Below are positions 32,392 to 40,786 of a stretch of DNA of 64,000 nt, in pieces. The stretch comes from Candidatus Villigracilis adiacens. Its GTDB lineage: Bacteria > Chloroflexota > Anaerolineae > Anaerolineales > Villigracilaceae. The first letter of the stretch is position 1. Every line of letters begins with the position of its first letter. Under the pieces are notes generated by a model. It had not been told where the DNA came from, did not search any database, and worked only from the letters and a program-made list of their open reading frames with translations. The translations under genes and the position numbers were made by a program. The stretch lies in NCBI GenBank assembly GCA_016703605.1, contig JADJBU010000013.1:1-64000 (forward strand), written 5' to 3'.

Positions 32392-33717
32392 TTACTGCGA
32401 TTCGCCCGAACCGATGCCCTTTGGTTTCCATTTGTTTTCGTCTTTCAGGCGATGCTGGATGCCGTTGCGGTTGTGGAGTTCGTCGAAACCCTCGGGTTTG
32501 ATGAACATCTCCTGTCCGTCGAGCAGACCGGTCAGCCCGGTTTGACCCGGTTCGGGGCGTTTGAGTCCCTTGAACTTTGCCGCATCCGATGGGATGTAAT
32601 CCGTCGGTTCTTCGTAGGTGGTGACATAGCCTTCGTAATTGCGCAGGATGACCTTGTGGTCTGACATGCTTAAAAGATAATTCGGCATGAGCGGAATCTT
32701 GCCGCCGCCGCCGGGCGCGTCCACGATGAACTGCGGTACGGCATAACCGGAGGTGTGTCCGCGCAGACCTTCCATGATCTCAATGCCCTTCGCCACCGGC
32801 GTGCGGAAGTGACCCGCGCCTTCCACCAGGTCGCATTGATAGAGGTAGTAGGGGCGCACGCGGATGCGGACGAGGTCCTGCACCAACTGGCGCTGGATGT
32901 GAACGTTATCGTTCACACCCGCCAGCAGCACAGACTGGTTCCCAAGCGGGATGCCCGCCCGGGTGAGTCGGTCTGCCGCTTCGGCGAGTTCCCTGCTGAT
33001 CTCGTTCGAATGGTTGACGTGGATGTTCAACCACAGCGGGTGGAATTTTGCAAGCATATCGCACAGTTCCTGGGTGACGCGCATGGGCATGAAGACCGGC
33101 ACGCGCGACCCGATGCGGATGATCTCGATATGCGGAATCTCGCGCAGGCGGGTAAGCAGTTCTTCGAGGACCTTGGGCGCCAGCACAAGCGGATCGCCGC
33201 CGGAGAGCAGCACGTCGCGGACTTGCGGCGTGCGTTTGAGGTACTCGATCTGCATCTCGAACTCTTCGCGCTTGAAGGTTTGTCCGGGGTCGCCCACGAT
33301 GCGCGAGCGCGTGCAGTAGCGGCAGTACGAGGCGCATTGAGTCGTGACCAGCATCAGCACCCTGTCAGGATACCGGTGGACAAGCCCCGGCACGGGAGAG
33401 TGGCGGTCTTCCGCGAGGGAATCCTCCATCATGGCGGTGAAGGCTTGCATCTCCTCCGCGCGCGGGATGATCTGTTTGCGGGTCGGGTCGTCCGGGTCTT
33501 CGGGGTCGATCAGGGAGATGAAGTATGGCGTCACATCCACGCGGAACAAGCCCTGGGTTTGAAGCGCCTTGCGTTCGCTTTCGGTCAGCGGAAGGACCTT
33601 TTCGATGTCTTCTACAGAGTTCAGGCGGTTGCTCAACTGCCAGCGCCAGTCGTTCCATTTTTCATCGGGAACGTCGGCGTAGATTTTTGCTCGTTTTGAA
33701 ACAAACTCGGTTTTCAT
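32392..33717 (-). CDS. kamA: Lysine 2,3-aminomutase
   Basis: 441 residues. The radical-SAM cluster motif is CASYCRYC (Cys128, 132, 135), with the GGDPL SAM-binding motif after it and VDAPGGGGKIPLMPNY, which carries the PLP-binding Lys (PGGGGK). The enzyme turns L-lysine into beta-lysine. In many species ablB, an acetyltransferase making the osmolyte N-acetyl-beta-lysine, is adjacent; here none is seen, so the use of beta-lysine is open. GGAGG stands 5 bases before the ATG. Downstream lies a repeat element. Confidence 0.93.
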   Translation of the reverse strand: MKTEFVSKRAKIYADVPDEKWNDWRWQLSNRLNSVEDIEKVLPLTESERKALQTQGLFRVDVTPYFISLIDPEDPDDPTRKQIIPRAEEMQAFTAMMEDSLAEDRHSPVPGLVHRYPDRVLMLVTTQCASYCRYCTRSRIVGDPGQTFKREEFEMQIEYLKRTPQVRDVLLSGGDPLVLAPKVLEELLTRLREIPHIEIIRIGSRVPVFMPMRVTQELCDMLAKFHPLWLNIHVNHSNEISRELAEAADRLTRAGIPLGNQSVLLAGVNDNVHIQRQLVQDLVRIRVRPYYLYQCDLVEGAGHFRTPVAKGIEIMEGLRGHTSGYAVPQFIVDAPGGGGKIPLMPNYLLSMSDHKVILRNYEGYVTTYEEPTDYIPSDAAKFKGLKRPEPGQTGLTGLLDGQEMFIKPEGFDELHNRNGIQHRLKDENKWKPKGIGSGESQ

Positions 33718-34110
33718 GGTTCCTCCAAAATAACATTAAGGCATTGCAATGCGCCGCGCCAACCGGGTCGTCTTGTATGCCGGTCATGGCGGCGCGGCTC
33801 GGTTCAAAATGCGCCAACAGCCGCTCACATTGGAGGGTCATGGTCGGGTTGATAAAAACCTGCGATTTTGGGCATGATTGAATTTTACGGGCAAACGAAA
33901 GGCGGGTCAATGACCCATGGAACTGGGGGCAGGGTTGCGGCAAAGTCGTAAATCTGTAATGCGAAAAGCGCGAATCAAGGCGAATTTCGCTAAAAAGGAC
34001 TTCATTTTGCGTAAGACCTGTTAACTCACCTTACACAATGGTCTTTGTGGCTGTCCCGCCAAATATCAGAGATACAAAAACACCCACCAACGGGCTGCCT
34101 GGGGGAGGGG
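33718..34110. other. Non-coding region upstream of kamA
   Basis: No gene supported. 33955-34036 contains fragments of repeat families (GCGTAAGACC, TTAACTCACCTTACAC) related to the ends of the elements at 32275 and 46720. I saw no recognisable lysine riboswitch core. Confidence 0.5.
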
Positions 34111-35046
34111 CTACTCTGAAATTGCGCGATCCGCGGCGCGCAGCAGGAGTACGCCGATCAAAAGGAGCAGGCTGCCGCCCAGTTGAATGCCGGTCATGAT
34201 CTCGCCCAGGAAGAGGTACGCCCAGACGGCGGTAAAGACCGGCTCGAGGGTGGCGACGAGATTGGAAACCGTCGGCGAGAGATAGCGGATGCTGAGGGTA
34301 TACAAGCCAAACCCGCCCAGGGTGGGGGCGACCCCCAAAAAGAACAGCAAGCCCCAGCCGGGAAGGGAATCGCCGAGCCACAGCAGGTTCGAAAGCGCGG
34401 GTTGACGGGTAATGAACAAGTCGCTGGCGATATTGAAAAAGAACAGGAAGAAGGTGGCCGAGGCGAAACTGTAGAGCAGCGCCGTCCACGAGTCGATGTG
34501 ACGGTCTGCGGCGGCTTTGCCTTCGAGATTGTAGACGGCGAAGAGCAGGCCGGTCAACAGACCGAAAACAATGCCCAACGGATTCAACCTCCATGCGGCA
34601 GGGTCGGCGGCGCCGGAGACCAAAAGCGTGCCAAGAAAACTCAAGGCGATGGAGATGACCTTTGCCCGGTTGAACCTCTCCCTGAAGATAACCCGGCTGA
34701 GGAGAGCCGTCATTGCCGGGGAGGAAAATGCCAGAACCGTGGCAACCGCCGCCCCGTTGTATTGAACCGAGAAGGTCCACATCGAGTTGAAGACGGCAAG
34801 AGTCAACCCATAGAGCGCCATAAAGAGCCAGTGTTTGCGGTCCAGGCAAAACAACCCGCGGCTGAAGACCAGCAGACCGACGAACATCCCAAAAGCGACG
34901 AAAAGATCGCGCCAGAAGGCAAGGATGAGCGAAGGGAGCGAGTAGGTTGTTACAAGATAACTGATGAAGGGTCCGGTGGTGGACCAGATGACTGTGGCGG
35001 TCAGGGCGATGATGAATCCGCGGGATGCATTTTGTTGTGCGGGCAT
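34111..35046 (-). CDS. EamA/DMT-family transporter
   Basis: 311 residues with ten predicted membrane helices as two EamA repeats. The first begins FIIALTATVIWSTTGPFISY and ends ALLSRVIFRERFN; the second begins PLGIVFGLLTGLLFAVYNLE and ends YLFLGEIMTGIQLGGSLLLL. The E-x-x-x repeat ends (FRERF, LGE) are typical. Drug/metabolite exporter family; substrate unknown. It follows the lipoprotein gene 35061 by 14 bases on the same strand. Confidence 0.9.
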   Translation of the reverse strand: MPAQQNASRGFIIALTATVIWSTTGPFISYLVTTYSLPSLILAFWRDLFVAFGMFVGLLVFSRGLFCLDRKHWLFMALYGLTLAVFNSMWTFSVQYNGAAVATVLAFSSPAMTALLSRVIFRERFNRAKVISIALSFLGTLLVSGAADPAAWRLNPLGIVFGLLTGLLFAVYNLEGKAAADRHIDSWTALLYSFASATFFLFFFNIASDLFITRQPALSNLLWLGDSLPGWGLLFFLGVAPTLGGFGLYTLSIRYLSPTVSNLVATLEPVFTAVWAYLFLGEIMTGIQLGGSLLLLIGVLLLRAADRAISE

Positions 35047-35060
35047 TTGAAGGAAGCGGC

Positions 35061-35951
35061 TTAATATCCGCAGGAGGGAATGTCGAGGGGGTATTTCACC
35101 CCGTCCAGTTTTTCGAGAACCAACTGCACCTTCGCCGCGCTCGGACCCCAGATGGAGGCGAGGGTTGTGTTTGGCGCGGAAACCGGGCTGGCGTTAAATG
35201 TGGCTTTGTATATATCGATCATCGGCGCTTCGCCCACGTCGAAATAACCCATGGTAACGTGGTTGCCGAGAATGCCGCGGCACTGATTGTAAAGGTCGGC
35301 GCCGCTCGAGGTTTTGACCATTTCGACCAGCACAGAGTTCAATTCGGCGGGGTTGTCGCGCGCAATAAAGTAACCGGGTTCAAACACATTCTGCCGGGAA
35401 TAGACGGCGTTCATCAACACGCCATGAAAGACATGTTCATCCAATGCCCCGTTGCAGGCGGCAAAGGTGTGCAGGAGCTCGTGGGTGTCATACTTATAGG
35501 GCAGGTCGATGGTGTAGGCTTCGGCGTAGTTGACCTGGTTTCCAATCGCCTGCCCGCCCGCGCCCGGCGCAACCGTTTCGCCGGGATAAATGGTGTAATT
35601 GACGGAGTCGTAGCATTGCGAAAGGGACGTGCCCGTCAACTCGCGGTAAAGCGGGTAGACGACATCGCGGGTCTGGTTGATGTACGTTTCGCATCGCGGC
35701 TGTTTCGAAGAGTCGACCTGCGAACAGTCGATGTTAAAGGTCACATCTGCCGGTGCAACGGTGTTGGTCGGCAGGACGATCGCTTCGGTGGGCGGCGGCA
35801 GCGTGGCTTCGGCAGCCACCTGGGTTTCAGGCGCAGAAGTCACGGGGGCAGCCGTTTGCTCCGGCACGACGCCGTTCCCCGGCATGTTACAGGCAGTGAC
35901 CACAACCATCACAGACAGGATGAACAAAAGCGTTTTCCATTGGCGATTCAT
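35061..35951 (-). CDS. Lipoprotein with an HEXXH metallopeptidase-like motif
   Basis: 296 residues. Lipobox VTAC (Cys21), then a Thr/Pro/Ala-rich spacer to about residue 68, then a domain of about 225 residues. KYDTHELLHTF carries H157-E-L-L-H161, a zincin motif; a third ligand could be in ALDEHVFHG. Six Cys in the mature part may form disulfides. No known peptidase family is assigned. A surface-exposed zinc peptidase is plausible but inferred. Confidence 0.7.
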   Translation of the reverse strand: MNRQWKTLLFILSVMVVVTACNMPGNGVVPEQTAAPVTSAPETQVAAEATLPPPTEAIVLPTNTVAPADVTFNIDCSQVDSSKQPRCETYINQTRDVVYPLYRELTGTSLSQCYDSVNYTIYPGETVAPGAGGQAIGNQVNYAEAYTIDLPYKYDTHELLHTFAACNGALDEHVFHGVLMNAVYSRQNVFEPGYFIARDNPAELNSVLVEMVKTSSGADLYNQCRGILGNHVTMGYFDVGEAPMIDIYKATFNASPVSAPNTTLASIWGPSAAKVQLVLEKLDGVKYPLDIPSCGY

Positions 35952-36049
35952 GTGTAGACTCCTTTCGCGCGATTATATCCGATGGCTTCACAAGGTCTCT
36001 GTCAGCGCTTGCTGTAATGTTAGAATGTCTCGAACAGCCCACAAACCCA

Positions 36050-36649
36050 ATGAAACCAATCATCCTCACCGGACCCGTCCTGTTCGCAGGCGTCCTCGCC
36101 GCCCTCACCCTCGTCAAATACGAATTCCTTCTCAGCCTCGGCTGGCATCCCATCCACGACCCAACCTTCGACTGGCCTAGCGGGCTGGCGCTCGGCGAAT
36201 TTGGATGGATCATGACCCTGACCTTTATCCTCACCGGAAGCATCATGACCCTCTTCGCCCGCCGCCTCTACCTGGACCTCGAACCGACTCCTGCCTCCAA
36301 ACTTGGCGCAACGCTGACGGCGTTTGCCGGTCTATTCCTCGCCGCCCTAGCCTTTACCACCGATCCCACCATCCGCGACTATCCCGCCACCTGGCATGGA
36401 CGTTTACATGACCTCTCCTTCGTCCTGCTTGGTTTAACCCTTTTTCCCGCCATGGTCGTCCTCGGCTTCGCCTTCCGCGCAGATGACCGCTGGAAGAATT
36501 TCGCTTTTTACACATGGGGAACGCTCGCCCTGGCGGGACCCGCCTTCTTCATTAAAGGCGCGGCGTTTTACATTTTTCTACTCGCCATCCTGGTTTGGAA
36601 CGAACTTGCGGCAATGCGGATATCGGGAAAAACAACCCCCGCCAGTTAA
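36050..36649 (+). CDS. DUF998-like integral membrane protein
   Basis: 199 residues, six hydrophobic helices. The stretch LALGEFGWIMTLTFILTGSI and the conserved HGRLHDLSFV (His in helix 4 loop) fit the DUF998 family of small membrane proteins of unknown function. The start at 36050 is preferred over 36017. The TAA stop overlaps the stop of the convergent acyltransferase gene by 4 bases (TTAA shared). Confidence 0.7.
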   Translation: MKPIILTGPVLFAGVLAALTLVKYEFLLSLGWHPIHDPTFDWPSGLALGEFGWIMTLTFILTGSIMTLFARRLYLDLEPTPASKLGATLTAFAGLFLAALAFTTDPTIRDYPATWHGRLHDLSFVLLGLTLFPAMVVLGFAFRADDRWKNFAFYTWGTLALAGPAFFIKGAAFYIFLLAILVWNELAAMRISGKTTPAS

Positions 36650-37674
36650 ACAATGGCTCGCAGGATCGGGATCTTCCCCAGGATGAATACAACCCCCCAT
36701 GAAATCAAAAATACGACGATGGCAACGAGTGGAAGGACGATCAGCGAATTTCCAGCGGCAGGGTTTAAGCCAAGCCCCGCCCATGCTTGAGTGACCCACC
36801 CGATAACCATGAGATGGAAAAGGTAAATCCCAAAACTGGATTGGCCCGCCCACCCGGAAAAGCGCAAGACCCGTTCAGAGGCTTTTTCGCCAAGGCGGCG
36901 AACCAGGACGAACGCTCCCATTGACATCAGGATGATGTTGAGGCTCGGATAACTTCGAAACGGAAGTTCGTTATCAAGAGGGGGGAATCCATGCGAGAAA
37001 ACGAAAAATGAAAACGCAAACGCGGCAATGAAGACAGCCAGCGCAAGGCGGTTAACGAGCGGCGTGATCTCCATTCTTCCCAAAACATAGCCGATCAAAA
37101 AATACCCGACATACCCGCCGACATAATAGATATCGAAGCCGTTCCGTAGAGGAGTAAGCCCTTCGACGATATAAAGGATCGGCGCTGCCAGGAACCAAAG
37201 CCCGATGAAATAGTACAACTCGGAAGGTTTTGCTTTCGACACGAAAACCCGCAGGATGGGGGTGAGGAGATACAGCCCCAGCAGGGAGTAAACAAACCAG
37301 AGGTGCCCCCCGCGAGGTCCGCGCAGGATGCGGACAAACATCCGCAAAACCCCTTCAAACGTCACACCGTCCACCTCGAAGGGTCTTGAATACAAAAGGT
37401 CATATAAAACCGACCAGACCAGGAACGGGATCGCGATTCGCAATGCGCGTTTTTTCAAAAAAACCAACACATCCTCTTCCCTCGAAAGCAGCAGGCAGCC
37501 GCTCATCAGGAAGAAAAAGGGGACCCCGATCCGTGAGATCGTGTAAAAGAAAAACGACGCCCAATCCGGACCCGCGCCCCAGCCTTCGATATGAGCCAAT
37601 ACCACCAGAAACGCCGCGATCAATCGCGCAAAATCCACCCATTGGACCGGCTGAAATTCCTTTTCCTCAGACAT
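36646..37674 (-). CDS. Acyltransferase 3 family membrane protein
   Basis: 342 residues with about ten membrane helices. VDFARLIAAFLVVLAHIEGW has the catalytic-region His of the OafA/YrhL/WecH group, then ISRIGVPFFFLMSGCLL and GHLWFVYSLLGLYLLTPIL. The C-terminal FGIYLFHLMVIGW is typical. These enzymes O- or N-acylate surface glycans or other cell-envelope molecules. TATAAT (37683-37688) is 8 bases before the ATG, another near-leaderless start. Confidence 0.9.
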   Translation of the reverse strand: MSEEKEFQPVQWVDFARLIAAFLVVLAHIEGWGAGPDWASFFFYTISRIGVPFFFLMSGCLLLSREEDVLVFLKKRALRIAIPFLVWSVLYDLLYSRPFEVDGVTFEGVLRMFVRILRGPRGGHLWFVYSLLGLYLLTPILRVFVSKAKPSELYYFIGLWFLAAPILYIVEGLTPLRNGFDIYYVGGYVGYFLIGYVLGRMEITPLVNRLALAVFIAAFAFSFFVFSHGFPPLDNELPFRSYPSLNIILMSMGAFVLVRRLGEKASERVLRFSGWAGQSSFGIYLFHLMVIGWVTQAWAGLGLNPAAGNSLIVLPLVAIVVFLISWGVVFILGKIPILRAIV

Positions 37675-37725
37675 GGTTTTGGATTATACGTTATATGTCA
37701 TGCCAATATCGAATCGCAGGATATG

Positions 37726-37827
37726 GGATATGGGTGTGCAGGCAAAACATGTCAGGCACGGAGTTTCGAGCAAAATCAGGAGATTTTGCAGTCCAAACTG
37801 ACAACCTTTGCCTGCACACGATATGGG
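37726..37827. mobile_element. MITE-like element, copy 2 (86 bp)
   Basis: Left end GTGTGCAGGCAAAACATGTC at 37734, right end TGACAACCTTTGCCTGCACAC at 37819. GATATGG is duplicated at both flanks (7-8 bp), in a local GATATGG tandem. The internal part is GAGCAAAATCAGGAGATTTTG only, without the GCGGCGC module of copy 1. Confidence 0.75.
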
Positions 37828-37946
37828 ATATGGTTGGATGGTCGGTGTGCAAGCAAAACATGTCACCTAAGTTTTGTGCAAAACACCCGACAAGTCATTG
37901 ACTCTATAGGCTGTATTTCTGCCCAAGTCTCAAGACTTCGCCAAAT

Positions 37947-38033
37947 CGGCGGGCTGAAGCCCTGCCTTAGTTCGTGGAAGTCCGCTCGAAGCGGACTGGT
38001 TGCGCAAGCCCAAAGGCGTCGCGTGGCGCCGTG
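37947..38033. repeat. GAAGTCCGCT dispersed element, copy 1
   Basis: GGCGGGCTGAAGCCCTGCC then GGAAGTCCGCTCGAAGCGGACT. Family shared with 60384-60487 and 63551-63658. Confidence 0.75.
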
Positions 38034-38128
38034 GCAAAGAAACCCCACTGAATCCCAAAGAGCCATTAAAGTTACCATGAATAATGTGGGTTGGTTTGTA
38101 ACTGCTCAGCCAATTCACTACCCTGCCT

Positions 38129-38214
38129 TGTCATTTCGAGTGGCGCGAGGCGCCACGAGAAATCTTTCTCAATATTGCGTAGATTTCTCCTCGCTGGCGC
38201 TCGTCGAAATGACA
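38129..38214. repeat. Palindromic TGTCATTTCGA element
   Basis: TGTCATTTCGAG and CTCGTCGAAATGACA ends, with inner AGAAATCT / AGATTTCT arms. REP-like hairpin, related in design to 7771-7855 and 20109-20180. Confidence 0.8.
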
Positions 38215-38365
38215 GGCTGAGTAGTTACGTTGGTTTGCATAAACAAGCAGGAGCATCCCGGCTCGACAATTCTCCGACATGTTTTGTCTTAATTACTCAA
38301 AACTCGTGATTGTCATCAAATTATATATAATGTACAATCCGCGCAATTCAAGGAATCATTCCCCC

Positions 38366-39568
38366 ATGCTAAACCTCAATCTCAAAACCACTCCCTTCCA
38401 CGAACGGACGTCCGCGTTGTGCCAGCCGCAGAACTGGCGCAAGTGGGCGGGCTATTTCGCCGCAGGCTCGTACGAGCATGTGCTTGACCGCGAATATTGG
38501 GCAATCCGCAACTCGGCGGCGTTGATCGACGTCTCACCGTTGATCAAATACGTCATCAAAGGCAAGGATGCGGCGGCGTTGCTGCATCGCGTCACCACCC
38601 GTGACGTCCACAAGATGAAAGTGGGGCAGGTCGCCTACACTGGCTGGTGTGACGAAGAAGGCAAGATGATAGACGATGGCACGATCTCGCGCCTTGATGA
38701 CTCGACCTTCCGCCTGACCGCCGCGGAACCAAATCTGCGCTGGCTGGCAATGAATGCGGTCGGCATGGACGTCTCCATCGCCGAAGTGACCGGTGACATG
38801 GCGGCGCTCAGTTTTCAGGGACCGAATACGAGGAAAGTTCTAAATAAAGTTACCGAGAAACCAGTGGACGAGTTGAAGTATTTCCGCTTGATGACCAACA
38901 AGATCAAAGGCGTGGAAGTCACGATTTCAAGAACTGGCTACACCGGCGACCTCGGCTACGAGATCTGGATGGATGCAAAAGACGCGCTCAAAGTGTGGGA
39001 CGCACTCATGGAAGCCGGTTCCGATTACGGCATCACCCCCGTCGGCATCCTCGCCATGGACATGGCACGTGTGGAAGCGGGCTTGTTCATGCTCGATGTG
39101 GATTACACCTCCACCAGTCACGCCTGGATCGAATCACAGAAATCCTCCCCGTTTGAATTAGGTTTGGATTGGACAGTCGCGCTTGATAAGCCCGGCTACT
39201 TCGTCGGTCGCCGCGCTTTGGAGAAAGAAAAGCGCGAAGGCTCGGCGTGGAAGATGGTCGGCTTGGCAGTGGATTGGGTCGGCATGGAAAAATTATTTGG
39301 CAAGGTGGGTCTGCCGCCGCAGATCCCCGGCTCGGCGGTACGCGCCAGTCTGCCCGTGATGGTGGGAAATGTTCAAGTGGGCTATGCGTCCACCTCCACA
39401 TGGTCACCGTTGTTGAAGACCTATATCGCTCTCGCACACTTGCAGAAACCATATTACGAAATCGGCACTGATGTGAGAATGGAAATTACAGTGGAACATC
39501 ACCGTCAACATGCACCTGCGAAAGTGGTCAAGTTGCCGTTCTATGAGCCGGAGTGGAAGAAAAAGTAG
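38366..39568 (+). CDS. GcvT-like (glycine cleavage T / aminomethyltransferase fold) protein
   Basis: 400 residues. DREYWAIRNSAALIDVSPLI, KGKDAAALLHRVTTRDV and FRLMTNKIKGVEVTISRTGY follow the GcvT folate-binding fold. GYTGDLGYEIW is the signature, and the C-terminal barrel has VGRRALEKEKREGS. It lacks neighbours for glycine cleavage (gcvH, gcvP), so it may be a demethylase of the sarcosine, dimethylglycine or DMSP-demethylase type. The two oxidoreductases downstream would fit a methylamine-derived substrate, which is inference. ATG 38366 chosen; 38330 is an alternative. Confidence 0.85.
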   Translation: MLNLNLKTTPFHERTSALCQPQNWRKWAGYFAAGSYEHVLDREYWAIRNSAALIDVSPLIKYVIKGKDAAALLHRVTTRDVHKMKVGQVAYTGWCDEEGKMIDDGTISRLDDSTFRLTAAEPNLRWLAMNAVGMDVSIAEVTGDMAALSFQGPNTRKVLNKVTEKPVDELKYFRLMTNKIKGVEVTISRTGYTGDLGYEIWMDAKDALKVWDALMEAGSDYGITPVGILAMDMARVEAGLFMLDVDYTSTSHAWIESQKSSPFELGLDWTVALDKPGYFVGRRALEKEKREGSAWKMVGLAVDWVGMEKLFGKVGLPPQIPGSAVRASLPVMVGNVQVGYASTSTWSPLLKTYIALAHLQKPYYEIGTDVRMEITVEHHRQHAPAKVVKLPFYEPEWKKK

Positions 39569-39590
39569 TGTGTTAAGAGCGGTTAGAAAC

Positions 39591-39640
39591 TTGATACCAA
39601 AACGTCTGAATTCTTATAAATTCCGACGTTTTGGTATAAT
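39591..39640 (+). promoter_or_regulatory. Inverted repeat and leaderless promoter of DUF4143 locus C
   Basis: Arms 39594-39610 and 39621-39637 (ATACCAAAACGTCTGAA and its complement, 16 of 17 bp paired) with a 10-base centre. TATAAT at 39635-39640 overlaps the outer end of the gene-proximal arm and is exactly 6 bases before the ATG at 39647. No Shine-Dalgarno. Confidence 0.82.
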
Positions 39641-39646
39641 GAATTT

Positions 39647-40786
39647 ATGAAAATTAAAAGATTCACCCTCTCCCAAATTCAGAACTCCCTGCAAGCAGGT
39701 AAAGTGACGGTTTTATATGGTCCGCGGCAGGTTGGGAAAACGACCCTGGTCAAAGAGTTGATAGGGGCGCTCCCTACCCGGAACAAGTTCGTCAATGCGG
39801 ATGAATTGATCTATCGGGAAGTCCTTGCCAGCCAAAGCAGTCAGCGGCTTGGCGAACTGCTCGGAGACGCAGAGTTGTTGGTCATTGACGAAGCCCAGCG
39901 CGTCGCTGAAATTGGGTTGAACCTGAAAATTTTGGTGGACACATTTCCGCAGGCGAAGGTCATCGCAACAGGTTCGGCATCCTTTGAACTTGCGAGCAAA
40001 ATCAGTGAACCGTTGACGGGACGTAAACTGACTTTCAATCTATATCCCGTCAGTTATGGCGAAGTGCAGGGTACCTTCGGTAAGGTGGAGTCTCGCGCCC
40101 AGTTGGAGCGTTGGATGATCTGGGGCGGATACCCTGCAATTGTTTCCGCCGATGACCCAACTTTACGCGAACGCTTGCTTGGCGAATTGGTCGGTTCCTA
40201 TCTTTATCGCGACATCCTTGAGATGGAGGGACTCCGCCGCTCGGACAAAATCGTTGACCTGTTACGCCTGCTGGCTTATCAAATCGGGCAGGAGGTCTCA
40301 ACCACAGAGCTGGCAGCCAGCATGGCGCTGAATCGTTCAACTGTTGAACGATATCTTGACTTGTTGGAAAAAGTATTTGTGATCTTCAAGGTTAATGGTT
40401 TCTCGCGCAACCTGCGCAAGGAAGTGACCAAGAACTCGCGTTATTACTTTTACGACAATGGCGTGCGCAACAGTTTGGTTCAAAACTTCAACCTACTGGC
40501 GTTGCGAAATGACGTCGGCCAACTTTGGGAAAATTTCCTTGTGATGGAACGCCGCAAGACAAATCAAATTGCCGGACGACATGTAAACTCCTATTTCTGG
40601 CGCACATACGACCAGAAGGAAATTGACCTGATTGAGGAACACGGCGGCAGGTTATACGGATACGAGTTCAAATGGCAGGCGGGCGACATCCGACGCGCGG
40701 TGCGAAATGAGTTTATGGAAATATATCCCGATTCAGAGTTGACAACGGTGAATCAGGATAACTTTGAGGAGTTTTTGAAAGCATGA
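39647..40786 (+). CDS. DUF4143 / AAA_14 ATP-binding protein (locus C)
   Basis: 379 residues. Walker A GPRQVGKTT, Walker B LLVIDEAQR, VIATGSASFELAS as sensor region, then TTELAASMALNRSTVERYLDL (winged helix), YYFYDNGVRNSLV, and the nuclease-like QKEIDLIEEHGGRLYGYEFK. Clearly a paralogue of the locus B protein with the same length and order. The ATG at 39647 follows a leaderless promoter in an inverted repeat. The stop overlaps the next ATG by 4 bases, so it leads an operon with the oxidoreductase. Confidence 0.88.
   Translation: MKIKRFTLSQIQNSLQAGKVTVLYGPRQVGKTTLVKELIGALPTRNKFVNADELIYREVLASQSSQRLGELLGDAELLVIDEAQRVAEIGLNLKILVDTFPQAKVIATGSASFELASKISEPLTGRKLTFNLYPVSYGEVQGTFGKVESRAQLERWMIWGGYPAIVSADDPTLRERLLGELVGSYLYRDILEMEGLRRSDKIVDLLRLLAYQIGQEVSTTELAASMALNRSTVERYLDLLEKVFVIFKVNGFSRNLRKEVTKNSRYYFYDNGVRNSLVQNFNLLALRNDVGQLWENFLVMERRKTNQIAGRHVNSYFWRTYDQKEIDLIEEHGGRLYGYEFKWQAGDIRRAVRNEFMEIYPDSELTTVNQDNFEEFLKA

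Larger units (their letters stand above)
37675..38365. other. Repeat-rich non-coding region
   Basis: It holds the MITE-like copy 2 (37734-37819), a partial third copy starting GTGTGCAAGCAAAACATGTC at about 37849, a GGACT-type element (37947-38033) and a palindrome (38129-38214). No gene is supported. Confidence 0.75.

Noticed and set aside
33718..33900. Lysine riboswitch upstream of kamA
   Set aside because: No recognisable core sequence or pairing pattern for the lysine aptamer could be found.
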